From Rhizobiaceae bacterium (GTDB lineage: Bacteria > Pseudomonadota > Alphaproteobacteria > Rhizobiales > Rhizobiaceae): DNA of 14,931 bases. Below, one piece after another: positions 1 to 6,539 of the stretch. Below the pieces are notes generated by a model. The model made no database searches and was not told where the DNA came from. It worked only from the letters and a program-made list of their open reading frames with translations. The stretch's first letter is position 1, and the number at the start of each line of letters is the position of its first letter. The stretch covers positions 1 to 14,931 of the forward strand of contig JAJFMR010000027.1 of NCBI GenBank assembly GCA_020696915.1, written 5' to 3'. A program made the position numbers and the translations under genes.

Positions 1-24
1 ACCCGATGTGCCCGCCTATTTCCC

Positions 25-729
25 TCAGGAGGAAAGGCCGGAAGCCCGCAGACGCTCGACGACGCGATCGGCCATGCGCACGCAGCGAACGCCGTCGAAG
101 GGGAAAAGGTCAGAGAAGCCGGCGGAGAGCCGCTTCTCGACGGCCGCGCGTACCAGGCGCCGGGCCCGATGCAGCCGCGTCTTCACCGTCTCCGGCTTCA
201 GGGAGAGCTGATAGGCGGTTTCCTCGGTGCTCATCTCCTCGACGTCCCGAAGGATGAAGACAGTGCGGAAGGCCTCCGGCAGATCGTCGATGATCCGCTC
301 GAGCAGGTCCCGCACCTGCCTGCGGCCCAACTCGGCATCGGCTGCCTCGGGCGCCAGCGAGGTCGGAAGCCTGATCACCGAAGCCAACCCCGCGGAGCTG
401 TCGAGCACTGAAAGTTCGGCCGTCGCACGGCGCTGGCGCACGCGCCCAAGCGCCTCGTTGAGCGCGATGCGCGTAATCCATGTCGAAAACAGGGATTCCC
501 CACGAAACAGGTCCAGTTTCGTGAATGCCCTGAAATAGGTCTCCTGCACGACATCTTCGGCCTCTTCATTGCTGGCAACGATGGAGCGGGCAACCCGGAA
601 CAGACGCTTGTTGTTGCGCCTGACCAGCGCGCGTATGGCGGTCTCGCTGCCCTGTCGAGCGGCGTCGACCAGTTGCCGGTCGCTTTCGGATTCCAGATCC
701 CGCTCTTTGAGCATCACTGCCGTTCGCAT
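25..729 (-). CDS. ECF-type RNA polymerase sigma factor
   Basis: A 234-residue sigma-70 family protein of the extracytoplasmic-function group, which directs RNA polymerase to a dedicated promoter set. Region 2 spans about residues 30-100 (AEDVVQETYFRAF, then FRGESLFSTWITRIALNEA). Region 4 spans about 145-195 (DLPEAFRTVFILRDVEEMS, then the helix-turn-helix TVKTRLHRARRLVRAAV); regions 1 and 3 are absent, as usual. A tail of about 30 residues after region 4 carries FPFDGVRC (209-216), which I recall in other alphaproteobacterial ECF factors; its Cys could be regulatory, but that is a guess. Start: ATG at 729 follows AGGGAA; a second in-frame ATG at 714 is possible. It lies 179 bases downstream of the cupredoxin gene on the same strand. 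No anti-sigma gene is visible in the window. The 730-908 gap is AT-richer and may hold its promoter, but I found no convincing -35/-10 pair. Confidence 0.93.
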   Translation of the reverse strand: MRTAVMLKERDLESESDRQLVDAARQGSETAIRALVRRNNKRLFRVARSIVASNEEAEDVVQETYFRAFTKLDLFRGESLFSTWITRIALNEALGRVRQRRATAELSVLDSSAGLASVIRLPTSLAPEAADAELGRRQVRDLLERIIDDLPEAFRTVFILRDVEEMSTEETAYQLSLKPETVKTRLHRARRLVRAAVEKRLSAGFSDLFPFDGVRCVRMADRVVERLRASGLSS

Positions 730-908
730 TCATCGTTTCCCTGTTGGGCATCTCCGCTTTGTCGCGGAAATGCTCTATTTGCTTTGTCTATACAATTCCC
801 GACGCAAAGCCGCTGCGCACTTTTCCTGGAAATGCTTATGCCGCGTGCGCCTTCAGAGATGCGCCATGCTGCTGTGACCTCTTGTTTGCGCATCAAAGTT
901 TATCGACC

Positions 909-1439
909 CTAAGCCTGCCGCCGCACGATCCCGCGCGCCAGGATCTCCTCGATGGACGGGAATCCGTCCAGGGCGACATCTGGCAGGGGGACCAGGTCCG
1001 CGCCGGCCGACCCCGGCGCATCGTGCGCGGCCGGCCTGCCGACCACAATGCGCCCTACCATTCCCGCATGCTCGTGCGGCACGCAGTAGTAATCATAGAC
1101 GCCTTCGACCGGGAACACCGCCGAAAAAGCTTCGTCGGGCAGCAGATAGTCGGAGTTGAAGGGCTTGGCCGCGGCCGGGATCCTGAGGGGCCTTTCGAAA
1201 ACATCCGGATGATAGGCTGTCACCGTATGCGAATTACCCTTGTCCCGGTTCGTCCAGCGCACCGTCTGGCCCGGCCTGACGTGGAGGCCGACCGGATCGA
1301 ACCAGACATGTGATCCGTCGGCATTGCCCTGCATGCCCACTTCGATAACCTCATCGCCGGAAGCACGGGCCGATCCAGCCAGGAGGACGGCGAGGGAAGC
1401 CCCGCCGTACCCCAGCACACGCCTGCGCGTGATGATCAT
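909..1439 (-). CDS. Tat-exported cupredoxin (type 1 copper protein)
   Basis: A 176-residue periplasmic blue-copper protein. The N-terminus ITRRRVLGYGG followed by a hydrophobic stretch (about 11-23) and SARASG looks like a twin-arginine signal, consistent with export after cofactor loading. The plastocyanin/pseudoazurin-like domain spans about 30-135. The probable type 1 copper ligands are His71 (NSHTVT), Cys119, His122 and Met127 in the C-x2-H-x4-M motif YYCVPHEHAGM. A further 40 or so residues (about 136-176) extend past the fold and are unassigned. I prefer the ATG at 1439 to an upstream ATG at 1478 because it places the Tat motif at the N-terminus and its ATGA overlaps the stop of the preceding gene (1436-1439), implying translational coupling. 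Likely role: electron or copper carrier for the oxidase encoded upstream (inference from context). Confidence 0.9.
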   Translation of the reverse strand: MIITRRRVLGYGGASLAVLLAGSARASGDEVIEVGMQGNADGSHVWFDPVGLHVRPGQTVRWTNRDKGNSHTVTAYHPDVFERPLRIPAAAKPFNSDYLLPDEAFSAVFPVEGVYDYYCVPHEHAGMVGRIVVGRPAAHDAPGSAGADLVPLPDVALDGFPSIEEILARGIVRRQA

Positions 1440-1858
1440 TGCGCGACCTTGGCCTCGTCGCTCGAGGCTACATGCCAAAGGACGACATGGACGTGCGGCT
1501 CCTCGACGCCTGGATGCCCGGCATTGTAGTAGACGTCGACATGGTCGACGTTGCCGCCAGGTGCCGCAAGGTCTTCGAAGCGCTTGTCGGGATTGAGATC
1601 CTTTATCGGCAGCATGTAGATCGTGCTGACTATCGCGCCGTCGTGATCATAGGCGAGGAAAGGCCCGGCCGGCAGGCTCGCAGGGTCGACGAAAAGCTGG
1701 CCCATGCCGGGGAGGAAGTCGGGCAGCTTGACAAGGCTGCTCACAGCCTTGAACTCGCCGGCCGGCGGAGCCTTGGCTATGTTTTCGGGAACATCATGCG
1801 CCAGCGCCGGGAACGAGGCCGCAGCGAGCATGGCAAACGCGACGGGGACGGTTTTCAT
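1436..1858 (-). CDS. Secreted His-rich protein, DUF5602/TTHB210-like
   Basis: A 140-residue protein with a clear Sec signal peptide (residues 1-20, cleavage predicted at ALA|HD). The mature part ends in a His-dense segment, with His106 (VDHVDVYYN), His115, His122, His124 and His129 (GHPGVEEPHVHVVLWHV). This pattern resembles the TTHB210-like (DUF5602) family as I remember it; I cannot confirm the assignment. The alternating histidines suggest metal binding in the periplasm, possibly copper. A good ribosome-binding site (AAGGAG, 1868-1873) lies 9 bases before the ATG. Its stop overlaps the cupredoxin start by ATGA, so the two are probably made together. It follows the Tim44-like gene by 106 bases. 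Copper delivery or chaperoning for the cupredoxin or oxidase is an inference. Confidence 0.82.
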   Translation of the reverse strand: MKTVPVAFAMLAAASFPALAHDVPENIAKAPPAGEFKAVSSLVKLPDFLPGMGQLFVDPASLPAGPFLAYDHDGAIVSTIYMLPIKDLNPDKRFEDLAAPGGNVDHVDVYYNAGHPGVEEPHVHVVLWHVASSDEAKVAQ

Positions 1859-1964
1859 GTCTCAAAACTCCTTTGTTGTCGCTCCGCATTGCGGAACGTG
1901 AAGATTGGATGGAGGGGGGACCGAAAGGTTCCCGAAAATCGCCCGGCCGGCCCTCGTGAGCCCG

Positions 1965-2648
1965 TCACTCGCCTTCGGTGGCGACCACGCTCCAGACCGG
2001 GCTGCGGGCGGCAAGCCGGCGCGAGAAGGTCCAGACATCGGTCATCTCCACGACCTGGCCTGGGTCGCCGCGGAGCAGCGAACCGTCACCCCCATAAGTC
2101 GCGCAGACCGCGTCGGAGGTGAAGCGAACGACGATTTCCGCCGCGCCGCCTTCAGTCGTGGCGCCGAGGATCTCGGCGGCTCGCAAGCCGACAAAGCTGA
2201 AGTCGCGCCGTTCGCCGCGCGTCCTGCGTGTCGAAATCGCCTCGATGAAATCGCCGGCGACGCAGGGATCCAGCAGTGCGTCGACAGTTGCCAGATTCTC
2301 GGCGCCATAGGCGGTGACCACGCGTTCATAGGCGACGGCAGCGCCGGCAAGGAAGGAGCTCTCGTCGAAAGCTGGATCGGCGGCACGGATTGCCGGGAGC
2401 CCATGCGCAGGTTGCGCCGGCTGGGGCTGGCTCGGCACCGGGTGCGAAGCCGTGGAACGGGTGGCCGGCTGCAGTGGGGCAACGACGCCGGAGAAGATCG
2501 AGCTCGGCCAGGTCGCCGCCTTTTTTCCTTCGGATTTGTGATGGTGATCCGGCGGCGGGGGCTGCGACCAGATCCTGAGCAACTGCCAGTAAAAGACGAT
2601 GATCGCAACCGTCAGAAGGTGATGCGAGGGATCATAGGCTTCTGTCAT
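1965..2648 (-). CDS. Membrane-anchored Tim44-like (TimA-type) protein
   Basis: A 227-residue protein with one N-terminal membrane segment (about 10-28, HLLTVAIIVFYWQLLRIW), a Pro/Ala/Ser-rich linker (about 29-88) and a C-terminal Tim44-like domain of the NTF2-like fold (about 89-227). The diagnostic pattern is DPAFDESSFLAGAAVAYERV, a central FSFVGLRAAEI, and VTEMTDVW-type EMTDVWTFSRR near the end, finishing with VWSVVATEGE. In mitochondria Tim44 tethers Hsp70 to the import pore; bacterial relatives are membrane proteins of poorly defined adaptor function. Rhizobia normally carry a TimA copy elsewhere, so this may be a paralogue specialised for its neighbour. Its ATG overlaps the coxA-type stop (ATGA, 2645-2648), which argues that it works with the oxidase subunit, perhaps in assembly or stability (inference). 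The linker is divergent and low in complexity. Confidence 0.85.
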   Translation of the reverse strand: MTEAYDPSHHLLTVAIIVFYWQLLRIWSQPPPPDHHHKSEGKKAATWPSSIFSGVVAPLQPATRSTASHPVPSQPQPAQPAHGLPAIRAADPAFDESSFLAGAAVAYERVVTAYGAENLATVDALLDPCVAGDFIEAISTRRTRGERRDFSFVGLRAAEILGATTEGGAAEIVVRFTSDAVCATYGGDGSLLRGDPGQVVEMTDVWTFSRRLAARSPVWSVVATEGE

Positions 2649-4303
2649 GTGTGCTGCTCCTGGAACGGAGCGTTCCGCCCCGCATGAAGGGCGGAACGCT
2701 CATCCTTTTGCCCGATGCGCGGAAGCGCGGTGAACTGATGAAAAGGTGGCGGCGAGGACAGTGTCCACTCGAGCGTCGTCGCCCCCTCGCCCCAGGGGTT
2801 TCCCGACGCGACCCGCCGGCGAAGGAAGGCCTCGGCGATGGTGACGAAGAACACCAATAGTCCGGCCGCGGAAATGTAGGAACCGATCGACGAGACGAGA
2901 TTCCAGCCGGCGAAAGCATCCGGGTAATCGGCGTAGCGGCGGGGCATGCCTGCCATGCCGAGGAAGTGCTGCGGGAAAAACACCAGGTTGACGCCAACGA
3001 ACATCAGCCAGAAGTGCAGGTTTCCCAGGGCTTCGCTGTAGAGGTAGCCGGTCATTTTCGGGAACCAGTAGTAAAAGGCGGCGAAGATCCCGAAGGCGGC
3101 GCCCAGCGAGAGCACGTAGTGGAAATGTGCCACGACGTAGTAGGTGTCGTGCAGGATACGGTCGACGCCTGGGCTGGCCAGCACGACGCCCGTCACGCCG
3201 CCGATCGTGAACAGAAGCACGAAGCCCGTCGCCCACAGCATTGGTGTTCTGAAACTTATCGAACCGCCCCACATCGTGGCCAGCCACGAGAAAACCTTGA
3301 TGCCGGTCGGCACGGCAATGACCATCGAGGCAAAGGCGAAGTAACGTTGCGATTCGAGCGACATCCCGACCGTGTACATGTGATGGGCCCAGACGACGAA
3401 GCCGATCACCCCGATTGCAACCATCGCATACGCCATGCCCAGATAGCCGAAGATCGGCTTGCGGGAGAAGGTCGAGATGACGTGGCTGATAATGCCGAAG
3501 GCGGGAAGGATCATGATGTAGACTTCGGGATGCCCGAAGAACCAGAACAGATGCTGGTAAAGAACGGGATCGCCGCCGCCGGCCGGATCGAAAAACGTCG
3601 TGCCGAAATTGCGGTCGGTCAGAAGCATCGTGATCGCGCCGGCCAGCACCGGCAGGGAGAGGAGCAGCATGAAGGCGGTGACCAGCATCGACCAGGCGAA
3701 CAGCGGCATCTTGTGAAGCGTCATGCCCGGCGCCCGCATGTTCAGGATCGTGGTGATGAAGTTGATCGCGCCGAGGATGGAGGATGCCCCCGACAGATGG
3801 ATCGACAGGATCACGAGATCGACCGAAGGGCCGGGCTGGCCCTGCGTCGAATAAGGCGGGTACAGTGTCCAGCCGCCGCCATGTCCGAACCCACCCGGGG
3901 CCCCGGGAAGAAACAGCGACAAGACGAAAAGGAGGAGTGCGACGGCCAGCAGCCAGAACGAGATGTTGTTCATGCGCGGGAAGGCCATGTCCGGGGCACC
4001 GATCATGATCGGCACGAACCAGTTGCCGAAGCCGCCGATCAATGCCGGCATTATGACGAAGAAGATCATGACCAGGCCGTGCGAACTGGCGAGCACGTTG
4101 TAGAGGTCAGGATTGGCGAAAAACTGCAGGCCGGGTTCCTGCAGTTCCATGCGCATGGCAACAGACAGACCCGTTCCCAGAACACCGGCCAGCCCGGAGA
4201 GCACCAGATAAAGCGTGCCGATGTCCTTGTGATTGGTCGAAAAAAGCCAGCGGGCCGGAGATGGCGGCCTGGGATCGTGAGGCGCCGTCCGTTCCCTGTC
4301 CAT
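2645..4303 (-). CDS. ctaD: Heme-copper (aa3-type) oxidase subunit I
   Basis: A 552-residue integral membrane protein with about 12 predicted helices, the catalytic core of an A-type cytochrome oxidase that reduces O2 and pumps protons. Visible ligands: His75 (SSHGLVM) and His395 for the low-spin heme, His393 for the high-spin heme (VAHFHYV), and His258, His307 and His308 for CuB (FFGHPEVY, WAHHMYT), with Tyr262 for the His-Tyr crosslink. Proton-channel residues are present: Asp105 (GAPDMAFPR), Glu260 and Lys336 (PTGIKVFSW). This is the A1 pattern; nothing essential is missing. A strong AAGGAGGT (4314-4321) lies 10 bases before the ATG. Unusually, no subunit II, III or assembly gene flanks it; upstream is the cyclo-ligase gene (49 bases away), downstream the Tim44-like gene (ATGA overlap). 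The family call is certain; whether it uses the chromosomal aa3 subunits II/III or others cannot be told here. Confidence 0.97.
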   Translation of the reverse strand: MDRERTAPHDPRPPSPARWLFSTNHKDIGTLYLVLSGLAGVLGTGLSVAMRMELQEPGLQFFANPDLYNVLASSHGLVMIFFVIMPALIGGFGNWFVPIMIGAPDMAFPRMNNISFWLLAVALLLFVLSLFLPGAPGGFGHGGGWTLYPPYSTQGQPGPSVDLVILSIHLSGASSILGAINFITTILNMRAPGMTLHKMPLFAWSMLVTAFMLLLSLPVLAGAITMLLTDRNFGTTFFDPAGGGDPVLYQHLFWFFGHPEVYIMILPAFGIISHVISTFSRKPIFGYLGMAYAMVAIGVIGFVVWAHHMYTVGMSLESQRYFAFASMVIAVPTGIKVFSWLATMWGGSISFRTPMLWATGFVLLFTIGGVTGVVLASPGVDRILHDTYYVVAHFHYVLSLGAAFGIFAAFYYWFPKMTGYLYSEALGNLHFWLMFVGVNLVFFPQHFLGMAGMPRRYADYPDAFAGWNLVSSIGSYISAAGLLVFFVTIAEAFLRRRVASGNPWGEGATTLEWTLSSPPPFHQFTALPRIGQKDERSALHAGRNAPFQEQHT

Positions 4304-4313
4304 GATTTCGAAT

Positions 4314-4321
4314 ACCTCCTT
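4314..4321 (-). promoter_or_regulatory. Strong ribosome-binding site of the oxidase subunit I gene
   Basis: Read on the minus strand the bases are AAGGAGGT, a complete Shine-Dalgarno match, ending 10 bases before the ATG at 4303. It fixes that start and suggests high translation of this subunit relative to its neighbours. Confidence 0.8.
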
Positions 4322-4352
4322 GCTTGTGGCCGACTTTGCCCTGAGGCATTCC

Positions 4353-5024
4353 TCAGGCCGTGCCGTCCGTGACGATCACGTTCATCGGAATGTCGTGCGG
4401 TTGCGGGTAGATCGTCTCTAATCTGGACTCCGCGTAGCCGACGCCGATCACCAGCGGCTTGCTGTTCATTGCGGCGAGCGTCCGGTCGAAGAAGCCGCCG
4501 CCATAGCCCAGCCTGTACCTGTCGCGGTCGAAACCGACGCCCGGCGCAATGACGATGTCCGGCTCCACCGGGGGCCCGCCTGCGGGGACGAGAATGTTCC
4601 AGGCGCCGCGTTCCAGCCTGTCGCCGGGCGACCATATGCGGAATTCCAGCGGCCAGCCTTTCCGGATCACCACAGGCAGTGCGATGCGCGCGCCGCGGGC
4701 CATGGCGTCCCTCTGCCAGTCGCGCAGGTCGGGTTCGCAGCGAAATGGCCAGTAGGCAGCAACGACGAGCCCGTCGATATCGCCGGCCGCGCGATCGATA
4801 CCTTTGCCGATCCGCTTCGACCTGGTTCGGCGGTCGCCGGCGGTCATGAGCAGACGTTGATCGAGCAGGCGCTTGCGCTCGGCCTTGCGCCACCGGACGA
4901 CATCAGTCCAGGCGTCAGTCCTCAGCGGTATGCCGACGTAATCGGGACTGAGCTCGTGCATGAAGCAGGGCGGGGAGGAACATTCGACGATGGTGTCGTA
5001 AGGATGGTCTTTATCCGAACTCAT
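4353..5024 (-). CDS. 5-formyltetrahydrofolate cyclo-ligase family protein with N-terminal extension
   Basis: A 223-residue protein. Residues about 42-220 match the 5-formyl-THF cyclo-ligase (methenyl-THF synthetase) family, which converts 5-formyl-THF to 5,10-methenyl-THF using ATP. Supporting motifs are the N-terminal basic RKAERKRLLDQR (46-57), PDIVIAPGVGFDRDRYRLGYGGGFFDR (split here as GVGFDRD at 162-168 and RLGYGGGFFDR at 171-181, the ATP/Mg site) and PQPHDIPMN (207-215). The first 40 or so residues, including SSPPCFMHELSPDYVG, are not part of the classical enzyme; I recall this PPCF.HE motif in a separate small alphaproteobacterial protein family, so this may be a fusion. The housekeeping copy usually lies beside zapA/6S RNA, which is not the case here, so this is probably a paralogue. 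It is 49 bases upstream of the oxidase subunit and likely heads its operon. ATG at 5024 has only a weak AAGG upstream. Confidence 0.85.
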   Translation of the reverse strand: MSSDKDHPYDTIVECSSPPCFMHELSPDYVGIPLRTDAWTDVVRWRKAERKRLLDQRLLMTAGDRRTRSKRIGKGIDRAAGDIDGLVVAAYWPFRCEPDLRDWQRDAMARGARIALPVVIRKGWPLEFRIWSPGDRLERGAWNILVPAGGPPVEPDIVIAPGVGFDRDRYRLGYGGGFFDRTLAAMNSKPLVIGVGYAESRLETIYPQPHDIPMNVIVTDGTA

Positions 5025-5122
5025 TGCCTTGACCGGAATGGATCAGCTTTTACGACAACGTTGCGGCAAAGGCAGACATAACGCAAACGGAATTAGATGT
5101 ATAATGAGTGCAATATAAATGC

Positions 5123-5138
5123 ACCGACGGCGGTCGGT
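5123..5138 (-). terminator. Possible terminator hairpin after the DUF488 gene
   Basis: A perfect 6-bp inverted repeat, ACCGAC-N4-GTCGGT, lies 20-36 bases past the DUF488 stop on the minus strand and is followed by GCATTTATATTG. The U-tract is poor, so this is either a weak intrinsic terminator or a chance palindrome in the 134-base gap before the cyclo-ligase gene. Confidence 0.35.
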
Positions 5139-5158
5139 CTGCAACAGGTGAAATGCTG

Positions 5159-5512
5159 CTAATCTCTGGAAAGCAGAACTTCCCTCAGAACGACGGCGTC
5201 GTTGTGGAGTTCGTCGCGGGCTCCAAATACCAGGGTCACCGTCCCGCGGCGGGCGAGGTCGTGCAAGTGGCCGAGTTCTTCGGCATGCCGGCTGATCTCC
5301 ACACCGTAGCGGCGGCGAAATTCTTGCCACCGCCTGGGATCGTGGCCGAACCATTTCCGCAGCTCTGTGCTTGGCGCAAGCTCCCGGGCCCAGTAGTCAA
5401 TGGCGGCGTCCGACTTCCTGATGCCACGCGGCCAGAGCCTGTCCACCAGGACTCTCGTCCCGTCCTCGGGGGAAGCGGGTTCATAAGCGCGCTTGAGCCT
5501 GACCGTCGTCAC
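5159..5512 (-). CDS. DUF488 family protein
   Basis: A 117-residue soluble protein of the DUF488 family. The recognisable family core is VRLKRAYEP (4-12), VLVDRLWPRGIRKSDA (about 22-37), a WARELAPSTELRKWFGHDP segment, an FRRRYGVEI segment, and VTLVFGARDELHNDA near the C-terminus. The biochemical function of the family is not established. I chose the GTG at 5512 (preceded by AAGG) because it gives the usual length of about 115-120 residues and starts directly at the conserved VRLKR; the frame stays open upstream to an ATG at 5605, but that would add 31 unlike residues and has no ribosome-binding site. It is divergent from the LysR gene, with 153 bases between the starts. Confidence 0.85.
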   Translation of the reverse strand: MTTVRLKRAYEPASPEDGTRVLVDRLWPRGIRKSDAAIDYWARELAPSTELRKWFGHDPRRWQEFRRRYGVEISRHAEELGHLHDLARRGTVTLVFGARDELHNDAVVLREVLLSRD

Positions 5513-5629
5513 GATCGACCTTGTTCCACAGACGCCGCCTCGGTTCTCAGGGATCCGGGTGCCCGAGGCGATGGTGAGCCAGTGCGCGCGGAAATAGACG
5601 TCCATGGCAATGCTGGCAACCGGAACCTA

Positions 5630-5658
5630 TTGACTTTTGAACGCAAGTTTTCTGCTAT
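5630..5658 (+). promoter_or_regulatory. Sigma-70-type promoter of the LysR gene
   Basis: A -35 TTGACT (5630-5635), a 17-base spacer and a -10 TGCTAT (5653-5658) match the housekeeping promoter form of rhizobia. Transcription would start near 5665, directly at the ATG of the LysR gene at 5666, so the message would have little or no leader. The match is by eye only. Confidence 0.6.
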
Positions 5659-5665
5659 CATTGGC

Positions 5666-6517
5666 ATGGACATCGAGCTTGCCCGCACCTTTCTAGAGAT
5701 TGTCGCCAACGGCAGCTTCGTTCGCGCGTCGGAGCGGCTGAACGTCGGCCAAACGACGGTCAGCGCGCGGGTTCATACTCTCGAGCGCTTGCTCGGCCGC
5801 CCGCTGTTCGTCAGGCACAAGGGCGGCGCAACACTGACGCCGGCCGGCGAGCAGTTCCTGCGCCACGCGCCGATGTTCGTCCAGATATGGGAGCGCGCCC
5901 GTCACCAGGTCGCCGTGCCGCCCGGCCGCCGCGCCGTGCTGACGGTCGCAAGCGAGGTCAGCCTCTGGCAGCCGCTGCTGCTCGACTGGGTGACGTGGAT
6001 GCGACGGTCGCTTCCGGACATCGCGCTGCGCGTCCATGTCGACGTTCCTAAGGATCTCATCGACCAGGTGGCGTCAGGTTTTGTCGACGCTGCCATCATG
6101 TATGCACCTTCACACCGGCCGGGACTGAAGATCGACCTCCTGCTCGAAGAGAAGCTCGTGCTGGTGACCACCGATCCCGAAGGGCGGCTCCTGAGCGGCT
6201 CGCAGTATGTCTATATGGACTGGGGCGCCGACTTCACGCTCCAGCACGGGATGAATTTTCCCGACATCACCCCGGATCTTTCCATGGATCTCGGTCCGCT
6301 GGCGCTCAGCTATGTCCTGTCCAGTGGCGGCTCAGGCTACTTCAGGATGAGCGCCGTCCAGCCGCATCTCGCCACCGGGCGGCTCCGCCTGGTGCCGGAG
6401 ACGCCGCACTTTTCCTATCCGGTCTACGTGGTTCAGTCGGCCAGTGCGGATGCCACCGTCGTTGGGCCGGCCCTTGCCGGGCTGCATACTTTGTCCGGGA
6501 GCAAGGCGGAGGCCTGA
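5666..6517 (+). CDS. LysR-type transcriptional regulator
   Basis: A 283-residue regulator. The winged helix-turn-helix covers about residues 1-60 (MDIELARTFLEIVANGSFV, then ASERLNVGQTTVSARVHTLE and LLGRPLFVRHKGG.LTPAG). The linker helix and the effector-binding domain of the periplasmic-binding-protein fold follow from about residue 85 to the end (SGGSGYFRMSAVQPHL is the conserved late segment). The effector and targets cannot be read from sequence. The MDIELARTFLE start is canonical for the family and is the only sensible one, although the frame is open upstream to 5108 through the antisense of the DUF488 gene. There is no Shine-Dalgarno, consistent with the very close promoter. Its stop is 22 bases from the convergent stop of the CBS/BON gene. 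Confidence 0.95.
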   Translation: MDIELARTFLEIVANGSFVRASERLNVGQTTVSARVHTLERLLGRPLFVRHKGGATLTPAGEQFLRHAPMFVQIWERARHQVAVPPGRRAVLTVASEVSLWQPLLLDWVTWMRRSLPDIALRVHVDVPKDLIDQVASGFVDAAIMYAPSHRPGLKIDLLLEEKLVLVTTDPEGRLLSGSQYVYMDWGADFTLQHGMNFPDITPDLSMDLGPLALSYVLSSGGSGYFRMSAVQPHLATGRLRLVPETPHFSYPVYVVQSASADATVVGPALAGLHTLSGSKAEA

Positions 6518-6539
6518 CGCGGGCCAGGCGGCGTTACGG

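Noticed and set aside
1913..1940. GGGAACC/GGTCCCC imperfect inverted repeat between the Tim44-like and His-rich genes, considered as a terminator or ECF -35 element
   Set aside because: The stem has a mismatch, no U-run follows, and no -10 motif lies at the right distance, so neither call can be supported.
2966..4372. A 468-codon open frame on the plus strand opposite the oxidase subunit gene
   Set aside because: It is exactly antisense to a fully conserved subunit I. Its product is charged low-complexity sequence rich in His/Arg/Glu/Asp, typical of a shadow frame in GC-rich DNA.
5100..5105. Perfect TATAAT on the plus strand
   Set aside because: No acceptable -35 at 16-18 bases (the bases there read ACATAA), and the next plus-strand gene is more than 500 bases away across an antisense gene. 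Likely chance in an AT-rich spot.
5108..5665. Upstream extension of the LysR frame to a GTG at 5108
   Set aside because: It runs antisense through the conserved DUF488 gene, and the LysR family start MDIELARTFLE at 5666 has its own promoter immediately upstream.
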